Source: Anodontia alba
Lineage: Eukaryota; Mollusca; Bivalvia; Lucinida; Lucinidae
Assembly: GCA_964016985.1 (NCBI GenBank)
Contig: OZ024823.1
Span: 64,996,514 to 65,060,513 of the forward strand
Direction: 5' to 3'
Length of the DNA stretch: 64,000 nucleotides
Part shown: positions 32,243 through 42,719 of the stretch, in pieces
Numbering within the stretch: position 1 is the stretch's first letter
Layout: every line of letters begins with the position of its first letter
Made by a program: the position numbers and the translations under genes
The notes under the pieces: generated by a model
What the model was told of the DNA's origin: nothing
The model's database searches: none
The model's input: the letters and a program-made list of their open reading frames with translations, nothing else

Positions 32243-32543
32243 GCTGGCCTCGGTGGCTCAGTTGGATGCGCCGTCCGACTGGAGACCAGGAGGTCGCGGG
32301 TTCAACCCCCGCCAAGGTTGGCAACATTCTTTCGTGGAGATTGTTCATGAAATATTTTCTAGGGTCATTCTCTCCCTTCCGCTGATTCAAGAAGAGCAGT
32401 TGTTAGTTTCTGGCGAAAGAATGTGCACAATACTGGTTAACTGCTAAGAGGACTAAGCCTGCCCAGTAAACGTGTGGTTAGGTAAACTGACTGCGCTCGA
32501 CATGACCCCATTGGGTTGACTGGGCCGTAAAACCTCAACACAA
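32243..32543 (+). mobile_element. Full-length tRNA-derived SINE with 14 bp target duplication
   Basis: The tRNA-like head GCCTCGGTGGCTCAGTTGGA carries the A box, and GGTTCAACCC is the B box. The body is AACATTCTTTCGTGGAGATT, CTGGCGAAAGAATGTGCAC; the tail is GACTGGGCCGTAAAACCTCA and ACACAA. It is flanked by ATTTTTAGCATACC at 32229-32242 and 32544-32557. It matches the relics at 18060-18310 and 27499-27650. Confidence 0.9.
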
Positions 32544-32743
32544 ATTTTTAGCATACCTATATCTGCAATATTTAGACATAGATAGGATAAAATTAACAGC
32601 TCCGTATTCCTCAAAAATAGGCATTTTTTTATCCAAGAAAGGTTTAATAAAGTGATATATAGTATTAATAGGATCATAAAATGTGGCATCTGACAGCCAG
32701 GAAATTTCAGTTAGTCTCTCGTTTTAGAACTTGATAAAAAATG

Positions 32744-32814
32744 AAATGATTTTTTATCGAATCTCTGAATTAATGTTTGCAACATTAATTCAGAGATATG
32801 ATAAAAAATCATTT
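32744..32814. repeat. Near-perfect 34 bp inverted repeat (hairpin, 3-base loop)
   Basis: Arms 32744-32777 and 32781-32814 (AAATGATTTTTTATC... against ...GATAAAAAATCATTT) with two mismatches and loop TGC. It abuts the left end of element C. It may be a tiny palindromic element or a replication-derived palindrome. Confidence 0.8.
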
Positions 32815-33664
32815 TACCTGCATAACACATTAACCTATGGATAGTGCTATTTTCTGCATTTAAATCTTCCACAGAAACATGGCAAGTCTTAATCCAGAAG
32901 GTTCCTTAGGTATTTACCTGTGTGACGTCACCTTTCCCGCTGTTTTGATCGCAGGATTTTTTACCAGGGGTAAATCTAATTTATTTCTCTTTTCTCAAGA
33001 ATATTTCTTATTTCCTGGTATTCTTATGTTCTTTTATCATTCCTTTCACAGATGATTGTTTCTCTTTTCAAATTTCGCTTTTCCATGTTGTGTTATTATT
33101 GATTGTCAATAGATGTCATACATTTTCGCGACTTTTGATGATGGCTGTTCAAGCGTTTGTGGTCATATCAAAGCATCGTGGGATAATCATTCTAATTATC
33201 TTGTTCTTCTTGTTTCAGATTATCAAAGTGCCTGGTCTGTAAGACTTGGACCAACTGTATGGGATCTTGCAGACAAGCACAGATTGTACTGCTCAAGTAG
33301 GTCAGCTATGACTAGGAAGAGACATGCCAAAAAGAAGAAAATTCTCAATTCAGACTTGTCCGATGACAACTCTACAAAAAAATGGGATCACCACCCCGCA
33401 TGGCAGTACTGCTTGGGGGTAGGCCCCAGAGTGGTGGCATCTACACAGATGGGCATATCATCCAGAGTATAAGTCCACCATACACCGGTCACCAGTCACT
33501 GGTCACCAGACACCGTTCACCAGTCACCAGTCTTACAGGCACCAGTCATTGAGTGGTGAACACCAGGCACCAGTCACTGGGCACTGGTCAATGAGTGTCT
33601 ATTACCAGGCGCCGGGCACCGGTCAACCAGGCAAATTTTTTTTATGGCCAATTTATTTATTTTT
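32815..33664 (+). mobile_element. Element C: left end of a diverged relative of elements A and B
   Basis: It begins ACACATTAACCTATGGATAG and continues with CTTCCACAGAAA, CCAGAAGGTTCCTTAGG and TTACCTGTGTGACGTCACC, matching the left terminal repeat of A and B at roughly 75-80 per cent by eye. An exon-like block (33219-33418) and CACCAGTCACTGGTCACC short repeats follow in the same order as in A and B. At 33665 it is cut by a hairpin/core element, and sequence resumes at 37231. There is no right terminal repeat in the window. Confidence 0.7.
33219..33418 (+). other. Exon-like block in element C
   Basis: Acceptor CTTCTTGTTTCAG and donor GGGG|GTAGGC bound 200 open bases. The peptide includes a basic RKRHAKKKK stretch resembling a nuclear localisation signal and an acidic SDLSDD. 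The last 40 bases and the sequence after the donor align with the same positions in A and B, but the middle does not, as if the exon content had been exchanged or diverged beyond recognition. The frame is open from 33113 to 33472. No family is recognised. Confidence 0.4.
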
Positions 33665-36600
33665 AGCTCACCTGAGCCGAAGGCACAAGGTGAGCTATTG
33701 TGATCACTCACCGTCTGTCGTCGTCCGTCTGTCCGTCCGTCCGTCCACAATCTTTAAACAACATCTCCTAAACCACTGAATGGATTTTGACCAAACTTCA
33801 CAGGAATGATCCTTGGTTGGTCCTCTTTCAAAGTTGTTCAAATGGTTTCGGTCCATTGTATATCTAGGTCACAGGAGCTAAAAATAGATTTTTTAACTAA
33901 AAACTTAAAAAATCTTCTTGTCAGAAACCACTGGACCGATTTCAATATAATTTTGCAGAAATGTTCCTTTGGTGATGGTCTACCAAGATTGTTCAAGCCA
34001 TTTGGATTCGTCAAAAAACATGGCCGCCAGGGGGCGGGGCTTATTTTCCCTATATATCTATATAAAAAACTTTAAAAATCTTCTTGTCAGAAATCACTGG
34101 ACCGATTTCAATATAATTTTGCAGAAATGTTCCTTTGGTGATCCTCTACCAAGATTGTTCAAGCCATTTGGATTCATCAAAAAACATGGCCGCCAGGGGG
34201 CGGGGCTTATTTTCCCTATACATCTATATACCTTTAAAAATCTTCTTGTCAGAAACCACTGGACTGATTTCAATATAATTTTGCAGAAATGTTCCTTTGG
34301 ATTTGGATTCGTCAAAAATCATGGCCTACAGGGGGCGGGGCTTATTTACCCTATATATCTATATAGAAAACTTTAAAAATCTTCTTATCAGAAACCACTG
34401 GACCGATTTCTATATAGCTTGGCAAAAATGTTCCCTTGCTGATCCTCTACCAAGATTGTTCAAGCTGTCATGATTTGTAAAAAAACATGGCCGCTAAGGG
34501 GCGGGGCATATTTTTACCTATATATCTGTTTAGAAAACTTTAATTATCCTTTTGTCAGAAACCACTGGACAGATTTCAATACAACAGGAATGTTTCTTTG
34601 GTAACCGTCTACCAAGATTGTTCAAGTCGTCATGATTCATCAAAAAACGTGGCTGCCAAAGGGCGGGGCTTATTCTCCCTATGTATCTAAATAGAAAACT
34701 TTAAAAATCTTCTTGTCAGAAACCACTGGACCAATTTCATTATAACTTGACAGAAATGTTTCCTTGTTGACCCTCTACCAAGATTGTTCAAGTTATCATG
34801 ATTCATCAGAAAACATGGCCGCCAGAGGGCGGGGCTTGTTTTTCCCTATATATCTATATAGAAAAGAGTCTAAAAATTTTCTTGTCAGAAACCAATGGAC
34901 CGATTTCAATATAACTTGGCAGGAATGTTTCTTTGGTGACCCTCTACCAAGATTGTTCAAGCCGGCATGATTCGTCAAAAAACATGGCTGCTAGGGGGCG
35001 AGGCATATTTTCCCTATATATCTATATAGAAAACTTTAAAATCTTCTCGTAAGAAACCGTTGGATTGAGTTCATTGTAACTTGGCAGGAATGTTGCTTTG
35101 GTGACCTTCTACCAAGATTGTTCAAGCCCTCATGATACGTCAAAAAACATGGCCGCCAGGGGGCGGGGCTTATTTTCCGTATATATCTGTATAGAAAATT
35201 TTAAAATTCTTCTTGGCAGAAACCACCTGACCGATTCCAATATTACTTGGCAGGAATGTTGCTTTGGTGACTCTGTACCAAGATTGTTCAAGCAATCATG
35301 ATTCGTCAAAAAACATGGCTGCTAGGGGTGGGGCTTATTTTCTCTATATATTGTTGGGGGCTGGCCTCTGTCTTTATCTGTGCTCACTTAGTCAGTCGGC
35401 ACTGGGAATAACAGCCGCTCTCTTCTCTAGGCCGATAGACAGCAGACCGGTGGTGCAAAATGATAAAGGAACAAAAGCGGACTCCAACGAAAAATGACTT
35501 TTTTGATGTAAAGATGCTTTAATGAGAGCTAAGTATGACCTTAAAAGGATGTGAAAACAAGACAAAAGAACGACGATGTAAGTTTGCACTAATGTGTGAA
35601 CTTTATTTTATTTGACTAGAAACAGTACTCACAGTACTTTGATTAATGTGCAAACTGTAACAACTGTTTAACAAAGCATAGAAAACATGTAAAAAAATGA
35701 CTTTACAACAACATGATTTAAGTTAAAATGGTAGCATGGGGTTTGAATTGATAATGAACATGGCTTCAATGACAAAAGATGTAAAAATCACTTGCACTCA
35801 ATGCTGTGTCAGCGTCAACTAAGGTGTAAACGAATACAAGTTAAAGCTTACGGAAGAGAAAAATCTAGTGATGAAAATAACTGTTTTCTTTTTTTTTTTT
35901 TATGACAAATGTCAATAAAACGTGCCAAAAGATGAAAGGGTTTGCTTAATTATTTATTTCCTGTCATTTTTGTGCTTTTGTATTTAAAATAAACCAAGAA
36001 ATTAAGCTAAAATTGAAATAAATCGAAGCGAGACCTGAAAACGCGTCTGCTTTGAATGTGATCGAAATTCGGAGTCCTCGATTGCCCCTACGCGATTTCT
36101 TATATACTCTAAGGGATTCTACGTTCTACAGTCTACATTCTACATGAATTTAGCGTGTGTGCATGCAACGCCTACAGCGAAACACGACGTAGAGTCACGT
36201 GACTCTACAGCCGTAACCGACGTAAGATGCCGTAGACTGTAGGAAAACTACAAGAAAACCGCCATTACACACCGAAAATTCCGCTGTCGGAAATGAAAAA
36301 TAACGAAATAAACAGCGTAAATAATTTTTGCTGACGATAAAAAGGTAGCGAAACGAAAGAAGAAAGATTTTTCTAAATGACCCTTACAATGATTTGATGG
36401 AGAAAAATTGGGATCTATGTTTAATTGCGTGTTAAAGATGAAAATTCTGAATTGACAGTCGCACTCGTTGACACGGCAGACGACAGATACACAGCCTCAA
36501 TCACGCATACACAAAAGCTACTTACACACAGCATGACACACATTACTGACAGTCAACATAAAAGTGAAAGTGGATGTTTTCCGATAAAAATACAAGTCAA

Positions 36601-37230
36601 ATGGCTATTACAAGCATATCTATCGTGCATAAATGTTAAAAAGAAACTGATTCAAGCATTGGATATAACGGATTTACATGACAAATGAAAATTACAAGTT
36701 CACAAAGTGGAAACATCCCGACAGGTAATAAAAATGTACATGTGATTCGTGATGGTCCATATAGTCGGACGGACTGACTTGTACGGGGCATAACACTATC
36801 TAAATAGAAAACTTTAAAAATCTTCTTGTCAGAAACCACTGAACCGATTTCAATATAACTTGGCAGGAATGTTTCTTTGGTGGCCCTCTACCAAGTTTGT
36901 TCAAGCTGTCATGATACGTCAAAAAACATGGCCGTTAGGGGGTGGGACTTATTTTCCCTATATAGCTATATAAAACACTTCAAAAATCTTTTTGTCAGAA
37001 ACCACTGGACCAATTTCAATATAACTTGGCAGAATTTATCCTTTGGTGACCTTCTTTCAAGATTCAGTTCAAGCCATCATGATGCATGAAAAAAACATGG
37101 CCACTGGGGAGTAGGGCTATAAAATTTATACAAAAATCTTAGAGCAGTGAACTTGGCTGAAACTTCAACAGTAAGTTTGCAAAGCTGTTTGCTCAGGTGA
37201 GCGATATAGGACCATCATGGTCCTCTTGTT
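33665..37230 (+). mobile_element. Hairpin-ended element with about 167 bp core (family I, copy 3), interrupted
   Basis: Same 5' module as copy 2 (AGCTCACCTGAGCCGAAGG, TCGTCCGTCTGTCCGTCCGT), the same core wording, and the same 3' module (GCTCAGGTGAGCG, AGGACCATCATGGTCCT, CTTGTT). The leading units of copies 2 and 3 are almost identical (CTTGGTTGGTCCTCTTTCAA and on), so the two are sister elements. The array is split by a 1.44 kb insertion at 35352-36795. Frames through the units (33969-34376 and others) are satellite read-through. Confidence 0.85.
35352..36795. mobile_element. 1.44 kb insertion of unknown class with TGTT...AACA ends
   Basis: The core unit reads CTCTATATAT up to the left edge and TATCTAAATAGAAAAC from the right edge, so the insert limits are clear to a few bases. 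The insert begins TGTTGGGGGCTGGCC and ends GGGGCATAACA, the TG...CA-type ends of an LTR, and could be a long solo LTR. The duplicated target is not convincing (TATA at most). It contains AATAAA at 35914 and GATTTCTTATATACTC near 36100. An 87-residue frame at 36425-36688 has no recognised domain. Confidence 0.5.
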
Positions 37231-37639
37231 TAAATGTAGTCTGCACTTCTTTACGGTGATTTGCGAAATATCCCAAGACAATAGTATGACCGGGTTTAGT
37301 GTTTTATAAATCTAACTGCCATGAGAAACTTTATGGAAATCAGTTACAAGGTGTAAAACTTATTTATTATTGACATCCAGTAAATAAGAAAATACTTCAA
37401 AATGTCAAAAGGCGAATTTAAACAACTTATTTCATCATAACATATTTTATCAGTGTATCAGATCGACTACTCACCCCATTGTTTAATTACATATACTTTA
37501 TCGATTGTTCAATAGAAGAGCACATGATAAGGGAGATTACAGTGTGAAAGGGTCTATTATAGATACTCCTTGAGTTCGTAGCAATCAGTTACGAATGAGC
37601 CGCCAAACTCAATGAATAAACAAAGAGTGCTACTACCAC
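37231..37639 (+). other. Element C, continuing non-coding part
   Basis: AT-rich sequence between the end of the hairpin/core element and the recombinase fragment. Nothing specific is recognised. It is assigned to C only by position. Confidence 0.4.
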
Positions 37640-38136
37640 TGGAACCAGATTTCAGTACTATGTCAGACCCCAGTATTGTGATCGAACCGCCAACAAACAC
37701 TTGGGAATCTACAAAAAGCCACATATGAATCTCTACATAGGGCTTCTAAACTTCACATTATGATTAAAACAGCCTTTCTATTAGCTCTTGCCACAACTAA
37801 TAGATACAGTGAAATTCATGCTTTGGCAGTGCACTCAAATCATTTAAGGTTCAATCAATCAGATGGTTCAGTATCATTGGTAGTACAAACTGGGTTTTTA
37901 GCAAAGAATCAGCTTCTGTCCATTTGCCCAGATCCTGTAGTCATCCCAAACTTGGCTTGAATATGTAAGAGGGAACATTTAGACTTTCATGCCCAATAAG
38001 AGAATTAAAGTTTTAGCTTAAGATGACTAGTTCTTATCGTCAGAATAGAACTAGACTATTCTTACCAAGTAAAGGCAATCATGACATCTCTAAGACTTCA
38101 GTCTGGAGATGGGTACCTTATACAGTTAAACTTGCC
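37640..38136 (+). pseudogene. DIRS tyrosine-recombinase fragment, decayed
   Basis: Frames reading LQKATYESLHRASKLH, then IKTAFLLALATTNRYSEIHAL (37760-37960) and FLPSKGNHDISKTSVWRW (about 38070) align with NKAPYEPLKTADIKYI, AVFLLTFAAARRRSEIHAL and FLPLKGSKDISPSTISRW of the intact DIRS recombinase. The catalytic Arg before SEIHAL is kept. A stop at about 37958 and later frameshifts disable it, and the HxxR and Tyr region is absent because the sequence is cut at 38137. It is probably the coding remnant of element C, which would tie the A/B/C end family to a recombinase. Confidence 0.8.
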
Positions 38137-38241
38137 GGGGGACAAGATACCACATGGTAACTTCTCCCCCTGGGTTATTTTGTCCTAGGAGACAAGATAC
38201 CCTAGTCGGGGTATCTTGTCCCCCCTCTTGTTTTGGCTTTT
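38137..38241 (+). mobile_element. Family II 3' end module
   Basis: It contains GGGGACAAGATACC and then GAGACAAGATACCCTAGTCG pairing with GGGTATCTTGTC, followed by CCCCCCTCTTGTT. This is the 3' hairpin plus CTCTTGTT end seen again at 42590 and 52066. The rest of its element is deleted or was overwritten by the next one. Confidence 0.65.
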
Positions 38242-41200
38242 TATCCCCCGACCAATAGGTTCGGGGGATATAGCAATCTCTCTGGCATCCGTCTGTCCGT
38301 CCATCTGTAGACGAAATCTTGTGTGGCCCATAACTCCTGTACCCATTGAGCTATTTTCATGAGACTTTGTAGGTTGTAGAGGGCATTAGGTAGGAGTGTC
38401 GCATGCAAGAATGACAACTCTAATCGACTTGGTTCAGGAGTTTTCTACATTGAGTAGGAGTGTCACATACAAGAACAACAACTCTAGCTGACTCCCTTTC
38501 AGGAGTTATCTCCCATAGTTGTTAAATCTTGTGAGGCCCATAACTCTAAAACCCTATAAGTTATTTTCATGATACTTCACCAATAGGTAGAGGACATTGA
38601 GTAGGGGTGTCGCGTACAAGAATGACAACTCTAACTGACTGTGTTCTGGAGTTATCTCTCATAGTTATGAAATCTTGTGCAGGCCATAACTCAATAACCC
38701 TTTGAGATATTATCATGATACTTGATCAAGTTGTAGAGGACATTGAGTAGGTGTGTCACATACAAGAACAACAACTCTGACTCAGTTCTGGAGTTATCTC
38801 TCCCATAGTTGTTAAATCTTGTGCAGGCCATAACTCTTAAACTCTTTGAGATATTTTTATCCCCAGACCGAAAGGTTTGGGGGGGGGGGGGGGGGGGGGG
38901 ATAGCGATCGCCCTGGTGTACATCTGTCTGTCTGTTCATCCCTCTGTCCATCCGTCTGTAGAAACCTTGTGCGGCCCATAAATCCTATACCCTTTGAGCT
39001 ATTTTCATAAAACTTTGTCAGGTTGTAGAGGGCATTGGGTAGGAGTGTCGTGTGCAAAAATGACTAATCGATTTGGTTCAGGAGTTATCTCCCATAGTCT
39101 TCCAAAATTGTAAAATTTTGTGTGGACCATAACTCTGAAACCCTTTAAGATATTTTCATGACACTTCACCAATATGTAGAGGACATTGAGTAGGTGTGTC
39201 GGTAACTAGAAAGACAACTCTAGCTGACTCCGTTTTGGAGTTACCTCCCATAGTTGTTAAATCTTGTGCGGCCCATAACTCTAAAACCCTTTAAGGTATT
39301 TTCATGCTACTTCACCATTAGGTAGAGGACATTGAGTAGGCGTGTCACATACAAGAAAGACAACTCTAACTGACCGCATTCTTGAGTTATCTCCCATAGT
39401 TATAAAATCTTGTGCAGGCCATAACTCAATAACCCTTTGAAATATTTTCATGATACTTGATCAAGTTGTAGAGGACATTGAGTAGGTGTGTCACATACAA
39501 GAACAACAACTCTAGCTGGAATGACAACTCTAATCGATTTGGTTCAGGAGTTTTCTCCCATAGTCTCTCAAAATTGTAAAATTTTGTGTGGACCATAACT
39601 CTGAAACCCTTTAAGATATTTTCATGATACTTCACCAATATGTAGAGGACATTGAGTAGGCATGTCGCGTACAAGAAAGACAACTCTAGCTGACTCCGTT
39701 TTGGAGTTACCTCCCATAGTTGTTAAATTTTGTGCGGCCCATAACTCTAAAACCCTTTAAGGTTTTTCATGATACTTCACCATTAGGTAGAGGACAGTGA
39801 ATAGGCATGTCGTGTACAAGAAAGACAACTCTAACTGACTGTGTTCTTGAGTTATCTCCCATAGTTATAAAATCTTGTGCAGGTCATAACTCAATAACCC
39901 TTTGAGATATTTTCATGATACTTGATCAAGTTGTAGAGGACATTGAGTAGGTGTGTCACATACAAGAACAACAACTCTAGCTGACTCCATTTTGGGAGTT
40001 ATCTCCCATAGTTGTTAAATCTTGTGCGGCCCATAACTCTAAAACCCTATAAGTTATTTTCATGATACTTCACCGATAGGTAGAGGACATTGAGTAGGGG
40101 TGTCGCGTACAAGAATGACAACTCTAACTGACTGCGTTCTGGAGTTATCTCCCATAGTTATGAAATCTTGTGCAGGCCATAACTCAATAACCCTTTGAGA
40201 TATTATCATGATACTTGATCAAGTTGTAGAGGACACTGAGTAGGTGTGTCACACACAAGAACAACAACTCTGACTCAGTTCTAGAGTTATCTCCCATAGT
40301 TGTTAAATCTTGTGCAGGCCATAACTCCTCAACCCTTTGAGATATTTTTATGATACTTCATCAAGTTGTAGAGGACATTGAGTAGGCATGTCATGTACAC
40401 AAAAGACAAGTGTGACTCCATTTTTGAGTTATCTCCCATAGTTGTTAAATTTGCTGACAGTCATAACTTCTCTACCAGTTGAGATTTTTTGGTGATAATT
40501 AATAGGGATGCTTAGAACATTAAGAAGGAGAGTTGCATTTAAAAATTGTAACTATGGGTTACTCGTTACTCCATTTATTTTCAGTTATCTCCCCTGGTGG
40601 TTAAATCTTGTGCAGGCCATAACTCTTTATCCAGTGGAGACATTTTAATGATAGTTAGTAGAGATTATAGAACATAAACTAGGTGTGTCACAATATGTAA
40701 GGACAACTCTGATCTACAGAGTGTTGGAGTTATCTCCCTTACTTATACTGGGGATGCAGATTTATCAGCAGTGCATGCAGCAGGTTTAATTTTCTCATTA
40801 TTTTTGGATTCTTTGTTGAAAATCACTTACTAGCAAACACAAAATTGAGTTTCTCAGACTAACGGTTGAAGAGTTGCAGGCCTTGCAGGCAAAGGGCCTT
40901 ATATTTCTCATTATTTTTGGATTCTTTGTTGAAAATCACTTAAAAGCGAACACAAAATCCAGTTTCTACGACTTACAGTTTGAGAGTTATAATCTTTGCA
41001 GGCAACAGGCCTTATTTTTCTCATTATTTTCGGATTCTTTGTTGAAAATTACTTACTAGCAAACAAAAAATCCAGTTTCCGTGACTTACAGTTCGAGAGT
41101 TATAATCATTGCAGGCAACATTATTTTCAGTTTCTTTGTTGAAAAACACAAAATCCAGTTTCCACAACTTATGGTTTTAGAATTCTATGTCTGATTCACA

Positions 41201-42628
41201 GTTGTGGAGTTCTCACCCACTGCAGGGTTAAACAAGTGTATCCCTTGATAAAATTACATCTCTGATGCCCTAGATTGAAAAAAGATGGCTATTTGCGGTG
41301 CGGTCGGGGGATCTGCCATCTCTTCTGATGGCTATTTTTATGATACTTCATCAAGTTGTAGAGGACATTGAGTAGGCATGTCATGTACACAAAAGACAAG
41401 TCGGACTCCATTTTTGAGTTATCTCCCATAGTTATTAAATTTGCTGACTGTCATAACTTCTCTACCAGTTGAGATTTTTAGGTGATAATTAATAGGGATG
41501 CTTAGAACATTAAGAAGGAGAGTTGCATTTAAAAATTGTAACTATGGGTTACTCTTTACTCCATTTATTTTCAATTATCTCCCCTGGTAGTAAAATCTTG
41601 TGCAGGCCATAATTCTTTAACCAGTGGAGACATTTTAATGATAGTAGAGATTCTAAGAACATAAACTAGATGTGTCACAATATGTAAGGACAACTCTGAC
41701 CTACGGAGTGTTGGATTTATCTCCTTTACTTATACTGTGGATGCAGATTTTTAGCAGCAATGCATGCAGTACGCTTTATTTTTCCCATTATTTTTGGATT
41801 CTTTGTTGAAAATCACTTACTAGCGAACACAAAATTGAGTTTCTCAGACTAACGGTTGAAGAGTTACAGGCTTTGCAGGCAAAGGGCCTTATATTTCTCA
41901 TTATTTTTGGATTCTTTGTTGAAAATCGCTTACTAGCTTCTACGACTTACAGTTTGAGAGTTATAATCTTTGCAGGCAACAGGCCTTATTTTTCTCATTA
42001 TTTTCGGATTCTTTGTTAAAAATCACTTACTAGCAAACAAAAAATCCAGTTTCCATGACTTACTGTTTGAGAGTTATAATCATTGCAGGCAAAGGGCCTT
42101 ATTTTTCTCATTATTTTCAGTTTCTTTGTTGAAAAACACAAAATCCAGTTTCCACAACTTGTGGTTTTGGAGTTCTATGTCTGATTTACAGTTGTGGAGT
42201 TATTACCCACTGCAGGGTTAAACAAGTGTATCCCTTGATCAAACTACATCTCTGATGCCCTAGATTGAAAAAAGACGGCCATTTGCCATCTCTTCTGATG
42301 ACTATTTGTTTGTTTGTCTATGCCAGTTTTTTTGCTCTGTTACAAGTGTTTTCTTCTTTCAACAGGCTAGAAAATCTTTATTTTGTGATTATTCTATAGA
42401 AGATCACAATTTTTATCTCTATAGAGTTAAATATACATAGTTCACTTAACAATACATTGAAATGTTGCTAATTGGAAAGGTGTAATCAGGGGACAAGATG
42501 TGGTACCCCCCCCCCCCCGTTGTTATGTCTTTTTTTGTTTGTCCATGCTTTTTTTTCCATTTTATTTCAAGTGTTTCCCTCTAGGAGACAAGATACCGTA
42601 CCCAGGGTATCTTGTACCCCTTTTGTTA
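38242..42628 (+). mobile_element. Hairpin-ended element, family II, with about 143 bp core
   Basis: The 5' hairpin TATCCCCCGACCAATAGGTT pairs with TCGGGGGATA, followed by GTCTGTCCGTCCATC. Units of about 143 bases are built on CCATAACTCTAAAACCC, TTTTCATGATACTTCACC, GTAGAGGACATTGAGTAGG and GTTATCTCCCATAGTTG. A second 5'-hairpin-like block with a long G tract lies at 38855-38905, so two elements may be fused. About 0.98 kb is duplicated in tandem (about 40348-41330 and 41337-42300). The 3' end is GAGACAAGATACCGTACCC pairing with GGGTATCTTGTAC, then CCCCTTTTGTT. No genes; small frames are satellite read-through. Confidence 0.75.
38878..38901 (+). repeat. Poly-G tract in a family II 5' hairpin
   Basis: A run of more than 20 G in place of the usual GGGGGATATAG arm. 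Length is likely to be variable or imprecise in assembly. Confidence 0.8.
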
Positions 42629-42719
42629 TCTAAACTATTTTTTGTCTAAGCTATTTACTCTGTTTTATTTCAAGTGTTTTCTTCTTTCAACAGGTTATAA
42701 CATCTTTACTTAGTGTTTT

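Noticed and set aside
33969..34376. 135-residue frame and many similar ones in the 167 bp arrays
   Set aside because: The same peptide recurs in each satellite unit in several frames with no start context; it is non-coding tandem DNA.
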